From positions 194,374 to 258,373 of the forward strand of contig PHCV01000004.1 of the NCBI GenBank assembly GCA_002842395.1: a stretch of DNA of 64,000 nt, in the 5' to 3' direction. Shown here one piece after another: positions 22,503 to 30,747 of the stretch. The position numbers and the translations under genes were made by a program. The notes under the pieces were generated by a model. The model had not been told where the DNA came from and did not search any database. It saw only the letters and a program-made list of their open reading frames with translations. This DNA is from Betaproteobacteria bacterium HGW-Betaproteobacteria-11. Its GTDB lineage: Bacteria > Pseudomonadota > Gammaproteobacteria > Burkholderiales > Rhodocyclaceae. The stretch's first letter is position 1, and each line of letters starts with the position of its first letter.

Positions 22503-23260
22503 GGTCCTTCTCCGCTGTGCCGGGAAACACTGCACAAGGCTTCAAGCATCGTCCGCACCCGTCCCATGGCCTGCTGGAGGACGGCTTCGAGGCTCTCGAA
22601 ACGGATGCCATGCACCGAATCTCCGCGCCCGGCGGCCCAGTTGGCCACCACGCACAGCGCCGCGTAAGGCAGTTCCAGTTCGCGCGCCAGGGCAGCTTCC
22701 GGCATCCCGGTCATGCCGACGATCTCGACCCCATCACGTTCCAGACGGTCGATTTCAGCCGCGGTTTCGAGCCGGGGGCCCTGGGTTGCGGCATATACGG
22801 CGCCATCGACGACGGCTTCGCCGACCTGCGCAGCGACGCTTAGCAGCTGCTGACGCAGCTCGGTGTCATACGGTTCCGTAAAGTCGATATGCACCACCGG
22901 ACCGTCGATCCCCGACTGGAACGTCATTTCCCGTCCCCAGGTGTAATCGATGATCTGGTGGGGAACCAGCAGTGTGCCGGGAGCAATGTCCGCGCGAATT
23001 CCACCCACCGAGGCCACCGAAACGATGCGCCTGACCCCCACGGAATGCATGGCATGCAGGTTGGCACGGTAATTCACCAGATGCGGCGGGATGATGTGAC
23101 CGTAGCCATGACGGGCAATGAAGACGACGTCCTGGCAACCGAGACGGCCGAAGGTCAGCGGCCCCGAAGGTTCGCCATAGGGTGTGCGCACGATCTCGCG
23201 GTGCGACACATCGAGATTGGCCAGTTGCGTCAAACCACTGCCACCGATGATTCCAAGCAT
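22499..23260 (-). CDS. mtnP: S-methyl-5'-thioinosine phosphorylase (MTAP/PNP family)
   Basis: Phosphorylase of 253 aa that cleaves a methylthio-nucleoside to a base and methylthioribose 1-phosphate. The family motifs [29 protein letters not shown], and [22 protein letters not shown] are present. At the base-binding position it has VVANWAAG, with Asn rather than the Asp pair of true MTA phosphorylases. This resembles methylthioinosine phosphorylases and suits a 6-oxopurine. Pairing with mtaD supports this. The start at 23260 follows AGGAG; an upstream open extension to 23281 is not used. Confidence 0.87.
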   Translation of the reverse strand: MLGIIGGSGLTQLANLDVSHREIVRTPYGEPSGPLTFGRLGCQDVVFIARHGYGHIIPPHLVNYRANLHAMHSVGVRRIVSVASVGGIRADIAPGTLLVPHQIIDYTWGREMTFQSGIDGPVVHIDFTEPYDTELRQQLLSVAAQVGEAVVDGAVYAATQGPRLETAAEIDRLERDGVEIVGMTGMPEAALARELELPYAALCVVANWAAGRGDSVHGIRFESLEAVLQQAMGRVRTMLEALCSVSRHSGEGP

Positions 23261-23360
23261 CAAAATCTCCTGAAAATTCAAATAGGGTGGATGCCGGAAG
23301 GGCTTGCCGCCATGCTAGAATGCACCCCCTTTATGCACCGCACCATCCTGCCCAACGCCC

Positions 23361-25178
23361 ATGTCCCGCGCCCTCAGAAACATCGCCATTATCGCCCACG
23401 TTGACCATGGCAAGACCACGCTGGTCGATCAATTGCTCCGCCAGTCCGGAACCTTTGCCGCACACCAGGCGCTCTCCGAGCGGGTCATGGATTCGAACGA
23501 CCTCGAGAAAGAACGCGGCATCACCATCCTGTCGAAAAACTGCGCAATCGATTACGAAGGCACCCACATCAACATCGTTGACACTCCAGGGCATGCCGAC
23601 TTCGGCGGCGAAGTCGAGCGCGTGCTGTCGATGGTCAATGGCGTGCTGCTACTGGTCGATGCCGTCGAAGGCCCGATGCCGCAAACCCGCTTCGTCACCC
23701 GCAAGGCACTGGCCCTTGGCCTGAAGCCGATCGTCGTGGTAAACAAGATCGACCGCCCCGGTGCCCGTCCGGATTGGGTCATCAGCCACACCTTCGATCT
23801 GTTCGACAAACTCGGCGCCACCGAGGAACAGCTCGACTTTCCGGTCGTCTTCGCTTCGGCGCTGAATGGTTTTGCCATGCTCGATGCCACGAAACCCGGT
23901 ACCGACATGCGTCCGCTGTATGAAGCCATCATCAAGTACGTGCCGCAGCCGGATGTCGATGCCGACAAACCGTTGCAGTTGCAAATCTGCTCGCTGGACT
24001 ACAACAGCTATGTCGGCCGGATCGGCATCGGCCGCATCACGCAGGGACGCCTCAAGGCCGGTCAGGAAGTCGCCGTACTCTACGGCGACGAACCGCAGGG
24101 CAAGTCGAAAATCGGCCAGATCATGATGTTCAAGGGCCTGGAGCGCGAGCAGGCCACCGAAGCGGAGGCCGGTGACATCGTTCTGGTCACCGGCATCGAG
24201 CAGGTCGGCATCGGTGTCACCGTTTGCGACCCGGTCACGCCGATCGGCTTGCCGCCACTAGTGATCGACGAACCGACATTGACCATGAATTTCCAGGTCA
24301 ATACCTCGCCCATGGCCGGCAAGGAAGGCAAATTCGTCACCAGCCGCCAGATTCGCGAGCGGCTCCAGAAAGAACTGCTCTCGAATGTCGCCTTGCGTGT
24401 CGAAGACACCGATGATGCCGATGTCTTCCTGGTCTCCGGCCGCGGCGAACTGCACCTCACCATCCTGCTCGAAACCATGCGCCGCGAGGGCTATGAACTG
24501 GCCGTCTCGCGGCCACGCGTGCTGTTCAAGGAAATCAACGGCGAGAAATGCGAGCCCTATGAACTGCTGACCGTCGATGTGGAAGAAGGCCATCAGGGCG
24601 GGGTCATGGAAGAACTTGGCCGGCGCCGGGGCGACCTGCAGAACATGGAACCGGACGGCAAGGGCCGGGTTCGCCTCGAATACCGCATCCCCGCCCGTGG
24701 CCTGATCGGCTTTCAGGGCGAATTCCTGACCCTGACCCGCGGCACCGGGATGGCCAGCCACATTTTCGATGACTATGGCCCGCTGGCGGGAACGATGGCC
24801 GAGCGCCGCAATGGCGTGCTGATTTCCCAGGATGATGGCGCGGCCGTCGCCTACGCCTTGTGGAAGTTGCAGGACCGCGGCCGCATGATCGTCAGCCCGG
24901 GTGACCCGCTGTACGAAGGAATAGTCATCGGCATCCACAGTCGTGACAACGATCTGGTGGTCAACCCGATCAAGGGCAAGCAACTGACCAACGTTCGCGC
25001 CTCGGGGACGGACGAGGCCGTGCGCCTGGTGCCGCCGATCCAGATGACACTCGAATCCGCCGTCGAATTCATCGCCGACGACGAACTGGTGGAAATCACA
25101 CCCAAAGCAATCCGCATCCGCAAACGTCACCTCAAGGAACAGGATCGCAAACGCGCCAGCCGCGCCGAAGCAGCCTGA
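23361..25178 (+). CDS. typA: Ribosome-associated GTPase TypA/BipA
   Basis: Translational GTPase involved in 50S assembly and stress or cold adaptation. G1 is [10 protein letters not shown] (12-21), G3 [11 protein letters not shown] and G4 NKID. The switch region has [16 protein letters not shown]-like domains III and V and the BipA-specific C-terminal domain ([15 protein letters not shown] to the basic tail) follow. At 605 aa it has the usual length. It is divergent from mtnP and closed by a terminator at 25252. Confidence 0.97.
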   Translation: MSRALRNIAIIAHVDHGKTTLVDQLLRQSGTFAAHQALSERVMDSNDLEKERGITILSKNCAIDYEGTHINIVDTPGHADFGGEVERVLSMVNGVLLLVDAVEGPMPQTRFVTRKALALGLKPIVVVNKIDRPGARPDWVISHTFDLFDKLGATEEQLDFPVVFASALNGFAMLDATKPGTDMRPLYEAIIKYVPQPDVDADKPLQLQICSLDYNSYVGRIGIGRITQGRLKAGQEVAVLYGDEPQGKSKIGQIMMFKGLEREQATEAEAGDIVLVTGIEQVGIGVTVCDPVTPIGLPPLVIDEPTLTMNFQVNTSPMAGKEGKFVTSRQIRERLQKELLSNVALRVEDTDDADVFLVSGRGELHLTILLETMRREGYELAVSRPRVLFKEINGEKCEPYELLTVDVEEGHQGGVMEELGRRRGDLQNMEPDGKGRVRLEYRIPARGLIGFQGEFLTLTRGTGMASHIFDDYGPLAGTMAERRNGVLISQDDGAAVAYALWKLQDRGRMIVSPGDPLYEGIVIGIHSRDNDLVVNPIKGKQLTNVRASGTDEAVRLVPPIQMTLESAVEFIADDELVEITPKAIRIRKRHLKEQDRKRASRAEAA

Positions 25179-25251
25179 GCCACGTGCCCGGATGCGGCAA
25201 GCCCCTCTCGAATTTGGATGTTTTTGAGTATCTGACCGAAGAGGCCGGACG

Positions 25252-25281
25252 AATCCCAGCCTGACCGGCTGGGATTTTTTT
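25252..25281 (+). terminator. Rho-independent terminator after typA
   Basis: The stem AATCCCAGCC/GGCTGGGATT with loop TGACC is followed by seven T. It lies about 75 bp after the typA stop. Confidence 0.92.
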
Positions 25282-25386
25282 GCCCGTCTCCTACGGATGG
25301 ATGGAGCCCGATCAATCGACGATCCGGGCCCTATCTGTTTCGAGGGCAAATCTCTCTATACTCGCCACCATACGTTCCAAAGAAAA

Positions 25387-26169
25387 ATGGAGGCGCCGGT
25401 AGTGCGAGTGGCGGTTTTCAATCAGAAAGGCGGAGTGGGCAAGACGACCACGGCACTCAATCTGGCGGCCGCATTGGCCAGGGATCGCGCATCGCCTTCG
25501 CTGCTGCTGATTGACCTAGATCCACAGGCTCACCTCAGTTCGATCCACGGCAATCCGCCAGGCGAGGCCCGCAACAGCCTTTTTGCCCTGTATCAGGACA
25601 ACCGGCCACTGGCCGAGCTCAGCGTGCCCTGGGCGGGGCTGGGGCGCCTGATACCGGCGCATACCGAACTAATCAAGGTCGACTCGATTTTCGGCAAGGG
25701 CCCGGCGATTCTCAATCGACTCAATAGCGGGTTGCAGACAATGGAAAGCACGGAGGGCCAGAATCTGACGATCATCGACTGCTGCCCGTTCCTCGGTGTA
25801 CTCTCGCTCAACGCCATCTTCGCCGCCGACCGGGTCCTGGTACCCATTTCGTCCGACTACCTTTCCATGCGCGGCGCCATGCAGATCGAACACACCCTCG
25901 ATGTACTGGAGCCGGTACTCAAACGACGTATCGAACGCCGCTATTTGCTGACCCGCTTCGATCGGCGACGCAAGATGAGCTTCGACGTTCAGGACAAACT
26001 GCAGCAGCAGTTTTCCGGCGAACTGTGCGCCACCGTGATCTCGGAAAACGTGGCCGTCGCCGAAGCACCTTCTCTGGGACGCGACATTCTCAGTCATAAC
26101 CCATCGAGTCGCGGAGCACTGGACTATCTGGCCTTGAGAGATGAATTGAAGAACTGCGGGTTTCTCTGA
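25387..26169 (+). CDS. Orphan ParA/MinD-family ATPase
   Basis: Deviant Walker A ATPase of 260 aa. The Walker A motif NQKGGVGKTTTALNLA starts at about residue 12, with the signature lysine; Walker A' is LLIDLDPQAHLS, and Walker B-like TIIDCCPFLG carries Cys-Cys in place of the usual small residues. It has VLVPISSDYLSMRG and ends near DYLALRDEL. No parB or parS-like partner is adjacent, and chromosome ParAB is not expected here. So it may position a protein cargo. The start at ATG 25387 is chosen; GTG 25402 is possible. Confidence 0.85.
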   Translation: MEAPVVRVAVFNQKGGVGKTTTALNLAAALARDRASPSLLLIDLDPQAHLSSIHGNPPGEARNSLFALYQDNRPLAELSVPWAGLGRLIPAHTELIKVDSIFGKGPAILNRLNSGLQTMESTEGQNLTIIDCCPFLGVLSLNAIFAADRVLVPISSDYLSMRGAMQIEHTLDVLEPVLKRRIERRYLLTRFDRRRKMSFDVQDKLQQQFSGELCATVISENVAVAEAPSLGRDILSHNPSSRGALDYLALRDELKNCGFL

Positions 26170-26207
26170 TCGCGCACCCGGGCGCGGTCAATACAACCGT
26201 CCGGGGT

Positions 26208-26429
26208 TCAGCGGACAATGAGATTGGCGACTTCCTCGAAGCTGGTCACCGGCAGGCGCACTCCGCCATGGTGGCAAGTACACTCGAGAATCTGGCAGCC
26301 GTGATAGACCTGCCGCAGCTTGTGCTCGGCCTCATATTCGTCCCGCCCGTGGATCATCAAATTATCGACGACCACCCCCAAACGCGTACGAATTCGAAAT
26401 GCATATTTTATGAACTGATGGGACTGCAT
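26208..26429 (-). CDS. Small conserved-looking protein of unknown function
   Basis: Short 73-aa protein with no recognised domain. It contains RIRTRLGVVVDNLMIHGRDE, a charged helix-like segment, and HGCQILECTCHHGG with three Cys and paired His, which may bind metal. The coding evidence is contextual: a -10 TATAAT with a TTGAAT -35 at 17-bp spacing lies upstream, and AAGGGA precedes the ATG at 26429. It is convergent with the ParA gene. I recall similar small proteins in related bacteria, but cannot verify that here. Confidence 0.65.
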   Translation of the reverse strand: MQSHQFIKYAFRIRTRLGVVVDNLMIHGRDEYEAEHKLRQVYHGCQILECTCHHGGVRLPVTSFEEVANLIVR

Positions 26430-26460
26430 GAAATCCCTTTCATTTCAAACTAGTGTGTCG

Positions 26461-26489
26461 ATTATATGCAGTAGTTTCGGCAAATTCAA
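26461..26489 (-). promoter_or_regulatory. Sigma-70-type promoter for the 73-aa gene
   Basis: On the minus strand TTGAAT (26484-26489) and a perfect TATAAT (26461-26466) are separated by 17 bp. The start codon lies about 32 bp further on with a ribosome site between. The surrounding sequence is clearly AT-richer than its neighbours. Confidence 0.75.
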
Positions 26490-26607
26490 ACTATTTCTCT
26501 AATCTAAAACGATAATTTGAACAGGAGCTCGTCCAGAACGCCGAAACCTGGCCTTGCTTCAGGCTGTCGTACTGAATGATGTGCAGATATCAAATGCTTC
26601 GATCTAG

Positions 26608-26799
26608 GGGAATACCCGAAGTCGCCGAGAAAGCCTGAACCACACCGAGGAAAGTCGCGTCAAACGCACCTATCAGCGCCACAGCTACGATGCCGAGAAA
26701 CGTGAAGCCTGGCGGCTGCTGGGCGAACGGCTCGAACTGCTGACGCGGGGCGACAAGAACATCGTCAGACTGAAATCACGTGGCAAAGTGGCGACATAA
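26608..26799 (+). pseudogene. Remnant of a tyrosine integrase (C-terminal end only)
   Basis: An open stretch after a TAG stop reads RESLNHTEESRVKRTYQRHSY, continues with DAEKREAWRLLGERLELL and stops at 26797-26799. This matches the C-terminal segment of phage and island integrases (LNH...TYQRH.Y..EKR.AW..LGERL) as I know the family; the tyrosine in TYQRH corresponds to the end of the catalytic region. The catalytic R..H..R portion is missing, and no start is present. It marks the left part of the accessory region and suggests a decayed integrative element. No database search could be run. Confidence 0.65.
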
Positions 26800-26958
26800 T
26801 CCAGCCCCACATCAAAAACAGAGTACCGCTGCCCCGTCAATTTTTTTGACAGCGTCGGTGAAGTTTGATAGGATTTGAACCATTCCGGCGCAAGTCGGCT
26901 TGTCGAACGAGGGCAACCTTGGCGACACAACCTGCCAATCGAAAGATCGGGCAGCCCA

Positions 26959-26980
26959 GCGGCCACCTTTGAGTGGCCGT
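26959..26980. other. Hairpin upstream of the DUF3800 gene
   Basis: The arms GCGGCCAC and GTGGCCGT form an 8-bp stem (one G-T pair) around CTTTGA. It is 30 bp before the DUF3800 start and is followed by TGTCATTTCT rather than a clean T run. It could be a weak terminator of the lost upstream gene or a leader structure. The stretch 26490-27010 otherwise holds only the integrase remnant. Confidence 0.45.
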
Positions 26981-27010
26981 TGTCATTTCTGGCGACTCAT
27001 TTACGTACCT

Positions 27011-27856
27011 GTGACCTACCTTTGCTACATCGACGAAGCCGGCTGCACCACTCCGCTGCCGGGCGCGCAAACCGACATCCAGCCGGTGCTGGTCATCGTC
27101 GGCCTGATCGTCGATGCCGCCAAGGTGCGCAACCTGACGCTCGACTTCCTCGACCTCAAGCGCCAGTACTTCCCCAACAAGTTCGGCAACGGCAATCATC
27201 AGCTTGACGATGTGCTGGTCGAAATCAAAGGCTCGGACCTGCGCTCGACCATCCGCAAGCACGGCGCACACGCCGACGCCACGCTGAAATTCATCGACGC
27301 CACCCTCGATCTGCTGCGCGCCAACGAGGCACGCCTGTTTGCCACGGTCTGGGTCAAGGGCATCGGCAAGCCGATCAACAGCCGGGCGATCTATACCAGT
27401 TCGATCCAGGCCGCGTGCCGCAACTTCTCGGCCTTCCTCGATTGGCGCGACGACACGGGTTTCATGGTGGCGGATTCGCGCACGCCCGCGCTCAACACCC
27501 AGGTATCGCATTCGATCTTCACGCAGAAATACCGCGCCAAGGGCGACCCGATGCGCCGCGTGCTCGACCTACCCACCTTCGGCCACAGCAACAACCACGT
27601 CCCGCTGCAAATCGCCGACCTGCTCTGCTCGACGCTGCTGTTCCCGATGGCCACGGCGACCTACTGCGCCGGGCAAATCACCGGCAAGCATGTCAAAGGG
27701 CGCGACAAGTTCATCAAGCGCCGTTACGCGAGCCGCATCAAGGCACTGCAATACCGCCACAAGGATGCGGCCACCGGCCTGCCGCAGGGTGGCGTGTTTG
27801 TCAGCGATGGCTTGCAGAACCGGAAATCGGAACTGCTGTTTCTGTTCCCTGCCTGA
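27011..27856 (+). CDS. DUF3800 domain protein
   Basis: Member of a family, common on mobile elements, with an RNase H-like fold expected. The 281-aa protein begins (GTG) VTYLCYIDEAGCTTPL, the typical first acidic motif. The second acidic position is in VADSRTPA, and NNHVPLQIADLLC, near the C-terminus, is the family's conserved block. The function is unknown; nuclease activity is inferred from the fold only. The GTG at 27011 is chosen because the family starts at this motif; the frame is open to 26900, but that part looks non-coding. Its codon use is GC-rich like the chromosome. Confidence 0.85.
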   Translation: MTYLCYIDEAGCTTPLPGAQTDIQPVLVIVGLIVDAAKVRNLTLDFLDLKRQYFPNKFGNGNHQLDDVLVEIKGSDLRSTIRKHGAHADATLKFIDATLDLLRANEARLFATVWVKGIGKPINSRAIYTSSIQAACRNFSAFLDWRDDTGFMVADSRTPALNTQVSHSIFTQKYRAKGDPMRRVLDLPTFGHSNNHVPLQIADLLCSTLLFPMATATYCAGQITGKHVKGRDKFIKRRYASRIKALQYRHKDAATGLPQGGVFVSDGLQNRKSELLFLFPA

Positions 27857-28000
27857 TCTCGGTCCGCTCCGTCACGGTGCTTGCAACAAGCCTCGCGCCG
27901 TCGCTACCGCATCACGTACTGAACCACACCGTCGCGCGATAAGGCCGCGCCACGGCTTTGTGCCTTCGGTAACCGCCTTGCTCTGCACTTCCTTCGGTCG

Positions 28001-28017
28001 CCGCCAACGCCGACTTT
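28001..28017 (-). repeat. Dispersed repeat copy, diverged
   Basis: The minus strand reads AAAGTCGGCGTTGGCGG, one difference from the core. It is intergenic. Confidence 0.6.
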
Positions 28018-28224
28018 CGCACTTGGCTGGCTTGGTCGCGTACTGCCCGCCGTCTGCGCCGTCAGCAAAAAGCCGCTCGCCGTCCTGCGCTTCGTGGCCC
28101 GCCGTCGCTTACCTGCGGTGAAGCGGACGGCTACGATGCCGGGGCGTGTTGGCCAGCGAAAGGCCCGTCAGTTCGCTCTGCTCAACTGCACCCAGCCAGG
28201 CCGGGGTAAATCGCAAGCGATTCA

Positions 28225-28328
28225 ACATAGCAGCGCATTACCCAAACCAGACCAGTCGCTCCGCTCAAGCTGCGCTTGGTGGCCTGGCGCTGGTGCGCCC
28301 TGCGGGTTCGGGTAATGGTCTGTTATGT
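28225..28328 (+). repeat. attC-like imperfect inverted repeat
   Basis: The outer arms 28225-28243 (ACATAGCAGCGCATTACCC) and 28310-28328 (GGGTAATGGTCTGTTATGT) pair at 16 of 19 positions. Mismatches fall in a central spacer and at one core base. The right end GTTATGT approximates the GTTRRRY box, and the left end ACATAGC would be RYYYAAC with one change. The length of 104 bp is within the attC range. No integron integrase is in the window, so the identity is tentative. Confidence 0.4.
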
Positions 28329-28517
28329 CTTGCGCCACCGGCTTGGACAAACCCCTGATCGGCGCTGCGCGTGAGTCTATCCGGGCGCTCTCGCGCAAGG
28401 TGGCGTTGATCCCCCGCCCGCCCTGCGGGTCTTCCTGCGGCGGCTCGCACTGCGTTGCTCGTTCCCGCCTCGGCAGCCTCGGCAGCCTCGCTCCCGTCCG
28501 CCCCGATGGGGCTCCCC

Positions 28518-28544
28518 AAAAAGTCGGCGCTGGCGATACGGCGA
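28518..28544 (+). repeat. Dispersed repeat copy (intergenic)
   Basis: It reads AAAAAGTCGGCGCTGGCGA followed by TACGGCGA, probably the fullest form of the repeat in the window. Confidence 0.8.
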
Positions 28545-28650
28545 AAATGGCCGCCCGAGAAAGATATGGTGGCGTGGCTTGTCAGGTGCATAATTGCCGA
28601 AAAAAGGGGGCGGCACAATGGCAGTCAAATTGCTTGAAGGGGCAACCAGA

Positions 28651-28911
28651 ATGCGACGCTATCCGATTGGAAAGGCTGCGCTAGTTTTGGTCTTGGTTAT
28701 ATTGCTATCCGGTTGCGCCCATCACTATGTTGGCGTCTACGAGCCTTACGGGTTCTTTTCTGGTTTCTGGCATGGGCTAATTTTTGAGTTCTCCCTGATT
28801 GGTTATCTGTTCTTCGACAGCGTCTATATCATCGGAGAGCCCAATACCGGGCTGTTCTATTACGTCGGCTTCGTGCTGGGGCTGTTCAAGATCGGGTTTG
28901 CGGCTAACTAA
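28651..28911 (+). CDS. Small lipoprotein of unknown function
   Basis: Predicted 86-aa lipoprotein. The signal peptide ends in a lipobox (VILLSGCAHH), giving a lipidated cysteine near residue 24. The rest is very aromatic and hydrophobic (GFFSGFWHGLIFEFSLIGYLFF), ending FVLGLFKIGF, which suggests membrane association beyond the lipid anchor. The ATG at 28651 follows GAAGGGG 8-11 nt upstream; an earlier ATG at 28618 lacks one. The stop TAA is immediately followed by the ATG of the nuclease pseudogene, so the two were once one operon. GC content is lower than in the core genes. Confidence 0.75.
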   Translation: MRRYPIGKAALVLVLVILLSGCAHHYVGVYEPYGFFSGFWHGLIFEFSLIGYLFFDSVYIIGEPNTGLFYYVGFVLGLFKIGFAAN

Positions 28912-29361
28912 ATGCGAACCACCGCGCATCTGGTCATTCTGTTTTGCGCCGCTACCGCTGCCCATGCCGGAATCACCGGCAAGGTTGTAGCAGTTGCTGA
29001 CGGCGACACTCTGACGGTTCTGCATGACCATGAGCAGATCAAATCCGCCTAGTCGAAATCGACGCTCCCGAGAAAGCGCAGGCATTCGGCAACAAGTCGA
29101 AGCAGTCTCTTTCCGATAGGTGCTTTGGCAAGACCGCCACCCTGGACGACAAGGGGAAAGACCGCTACGGGCGAACGCTGGCACGGGTGACATGCGACGG
29201 GGTAGACGCCAACACTGAGCAAGTGCGGCGCGGCATGGGCTTATGATAAGTACGTCACTGACAAGTCGCTATATGCGATTCAGGACGAAGCGAAGGCGGT
29301 AAGGCGAGGGCTGTGGACTGATGCAGACCCTATGCCACCTTGGGAGTGGCGGCACAAATAG
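28912..29361 (+). pseudogene. Frameshifted thermonuclease-like (SNase) gene
   Basis: The first frame gives a signal peptide and GKVVAVADGDTLTVLHDHEQ, the start of a staphylococcal-nuclease-like domain, and then hits TAG. Shifting frame restores RLVEIDAPEKAQAFGNKSKQ, DDKGKDRYGRTLARVTCDG and EQVRRGM, with the Arg/Glu motifs of the family. A second shift near 29240 restores AYDKYVTDKSLYAIQDEAK, then RRGLWTDADPMPPWEWR and TAG. Both lesions are small indels, so the decay is recent; a sequencing error is an alternative. It directly follows the small lipoprotein. Confidence 0.85.
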
Positions 29362-29374
29362 TAAGGGGTGAAAA

Positions 29375-30283
29375 GTGAAATTGCATACTGTATTGTTGCT
29401 ATTGATTATTGCGACTTTGGTAACGTCAGTTAGAGCCGACGAGGCGGCGATGACCAAGTATCGCAACTACACGCCAAAACAAGTTAGCGACATGCCCGAG
29501 CAGCAGCGTAAAAGCGTGATGCCTATGGCGTACATATTCGCCGCACAAAAAGGGCTTGCAGTCGACTCAGAGCTACTTTTCAGCATGCAGCTTAATCTAC
29601 TGATGTACCCAGGCATCCATGATTACAAGTCGGCAGTTAGAGCCTTTCAAGCTGATCTAGGAGACCCACCGACGGGGGTGCTAACGGTATATCAAATCCA
29701 TCAACTTGAATATCGCTCTGGCTTGCAGAATCTGGCGGATGTTTCCTTCCCATATAGTTTCAGCAGTTCCAAGACAGATGATTACGGCACGGTCGAAGGG
29801 ACAGTCACCATTTTGGATGACAGGATCGCGTGGCCCATCAATCACAACAAGATCAAATGCTTCAAGTCCGAGAATACTTGCGAAGTGCAGCAAGTCATGC
29901 TCGTACTGCCGGACGAGAAATCATGGGCGCAGCAGTATCAGGTAATGATCGACAGTACCGCGTATTACAACGTCACGCGCTGGGCAAACGATACCATCGA
30001 TGCGGAGTACCCCAGCAAACCGGATAGCTGCCGGACTGTGTCGTTGAGCCTTAATTTCAAGACCAAAGAATTTTTCTTCATTACCAAGAATGCCGGTGGC
30101 AAGTGCGAATTTCTAGGACAGAAAATTGATATGCTGGCGAAGCCTCGAATTTCACAGGTAGTCGAAGGCAAGAAGATATTCGACAAGGAATTTGAGAAGA
30201 TCAAAAAGATGGCCTACGGTTTCTTAGCAAGCGACTTTCGAAAGAAGGTAGACCAGGCGATTGCACTATCGAGCAAGAAATGA
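29375..30283 (+). CDS. Secreted protein with a peptidoglycan-binding-like segment
   Basis: The 302-aa product has an N-terminal signal peptide (MKLHTVLLLLIIATLVTSVRA). Residues ~60-110 (QLNLLMYPGIHDYKSAVRAF to GDPPTGVLTVYQIHQLE) resemble the helical PG_binding_1 repeat, in which a GVLT-like turn follows a paired helix. The remainder is not recognised; it has paired cysteines in IKCFKSENTCEV and a later SCRT/KCEF pair, consistent with disulphides in the periplasm. The GTG start has GGGGTGA upstream. It is lower in GC than the flanking genes, which suggests acquisition from elsewhere. Confidence 0.75.
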   Translation: MKLHTVLLLLIIATLVTSVRADEAAMTKYRNYTPKQVSDMPEQQRKSVMPMAYIFAAQKGLAVDSELLFSMQLNLLMYPGIHDYKSAVRAFQADLGDPPTGVLTVYQIHQLEYRSGLQNLADVSFPYSFSSSKTDDYGTVEGTVTILDDRIAWPINHNKIKCFKSENTCEVQQVMLVLPDEKSWAQQYQVMIDSTAYYNVTRWANDTIDAEYPSKPDSCRTVSLSLNFKTKEFFFITKNAGGKCEFLGQKIDMLAKPRISQVVEGKKIFDKEFEKIKKMAYGFLASDFRKKVDQAIALSSKK

Positions 30284-30591
30284 CCCTGACAGCGAAGCGC
30301 CAGCGGAGCGAAGCACACCATTGCGCCATGCAGTGAAGGCGCGGACGCGCGGAATTAGGGGTTCAATCGCTGGCGATTTACCCTTTAGCCGCGCATCGTT
30401 CAACTGACCATGAACACCGGGCGCATGCGTGAGCGCGTAGTCGTCGGGTTCCCTTAACATCACCCCGCCTGCCGCTTGATGCCCCCCCGGTCGTCCCGAT
30501 AGTCGGCGCTGGCGATACGGTGAGCGTCCGATGCGAGGGCTCAAGCGTTGCCGCCTGTATGGGGCAATTCACGGAAATAGATGGTGCAATG
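30284..30591. other. Non-coding stretch between the accessory region and tRNA-Pro
   Basis: No gene is supported. It contains a short hairpin AATCGC/GCGATT near 30367-30380 and one dispersed-repeat copy (30501-30520). A tRNA 3'-end duplication, which would mark an integration site, was looked for and not seen. Confidence 0.55.
30501..30520 (+). repeat. Dispersed repeat copy (intergenic)
   Basis: It reads AGTCGGCGCTGGCGATACGG, the core and tail without the A run. It is nearly identical to the copy at 28518. Confidence 0.75.
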
Positions 30592-30625
30592 AAAAAGGGT
30601 TTCCGGCGATTAACCGAAAACCCTT
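30592..30625 (-). terminator. Terminator of tRNA-Pro
   Basis: On the minus strand AAGGGTTTTCGG pairs with CCGGAAACCCTT (one mismatch), followed by a T run, starting about 9 bp after the tRNA CCA end. Confidence 0.85.
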
Positions 30626-30633
30626 GGTATTAC

Positions 30634-30710
30634 TGGTCGGGGCGGCGGGATTCGAACTCGCGACCCCTTGCACCCCATGCAAGTGCGCTACCAGGCTGCG
30701 CCACGCCCCG
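30634..30710 (-). tRNA. tRNA-Pro (anticodon GGG)
   Basis: The 77-nt gene has the acceptor CGGGGCG pairing with CGCCCCG, D-arm GCGCAGCCTGGTAGCGC, anticodon stem CTTGC/GCAAG around ATGGGGT, and T-arm GAGTTCGAATC. CCA is encoded. The anticodon GGG reads CCC/CCU. It lies downstream of merR/ihfA, and the accessory region begins on its 3' side. Confidence 0.97.
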
Positions 30711-30747
30711 ACGAGCGCAAATTATAGCAAGGAATGGGGCAACGGCC

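Larger units (their letters stand above)
27857..28650. other. Long non-coding stretch in the accessory region
   Basis: No credible gene is visible in about 790 bp; the open frames here are short and arginine-rich. It contains two dispersed-repeat copies (28001-28017 and 28518-28544), an attC-like inverted repeat (28225-28328), and a small tandem CGGCAGCCT repeat near 28470-28490. GC content is high, unlike the AT-richer genes that follow. Confidence 0.6.

Noticed and set aside
30634-30710. Direct repeat of the tRNA-Pro 3' end as an attachment site
   Set aside because: I looked for a second copy across 26.2-30.6 kb and found none, so integration at this tRNA is not shown.
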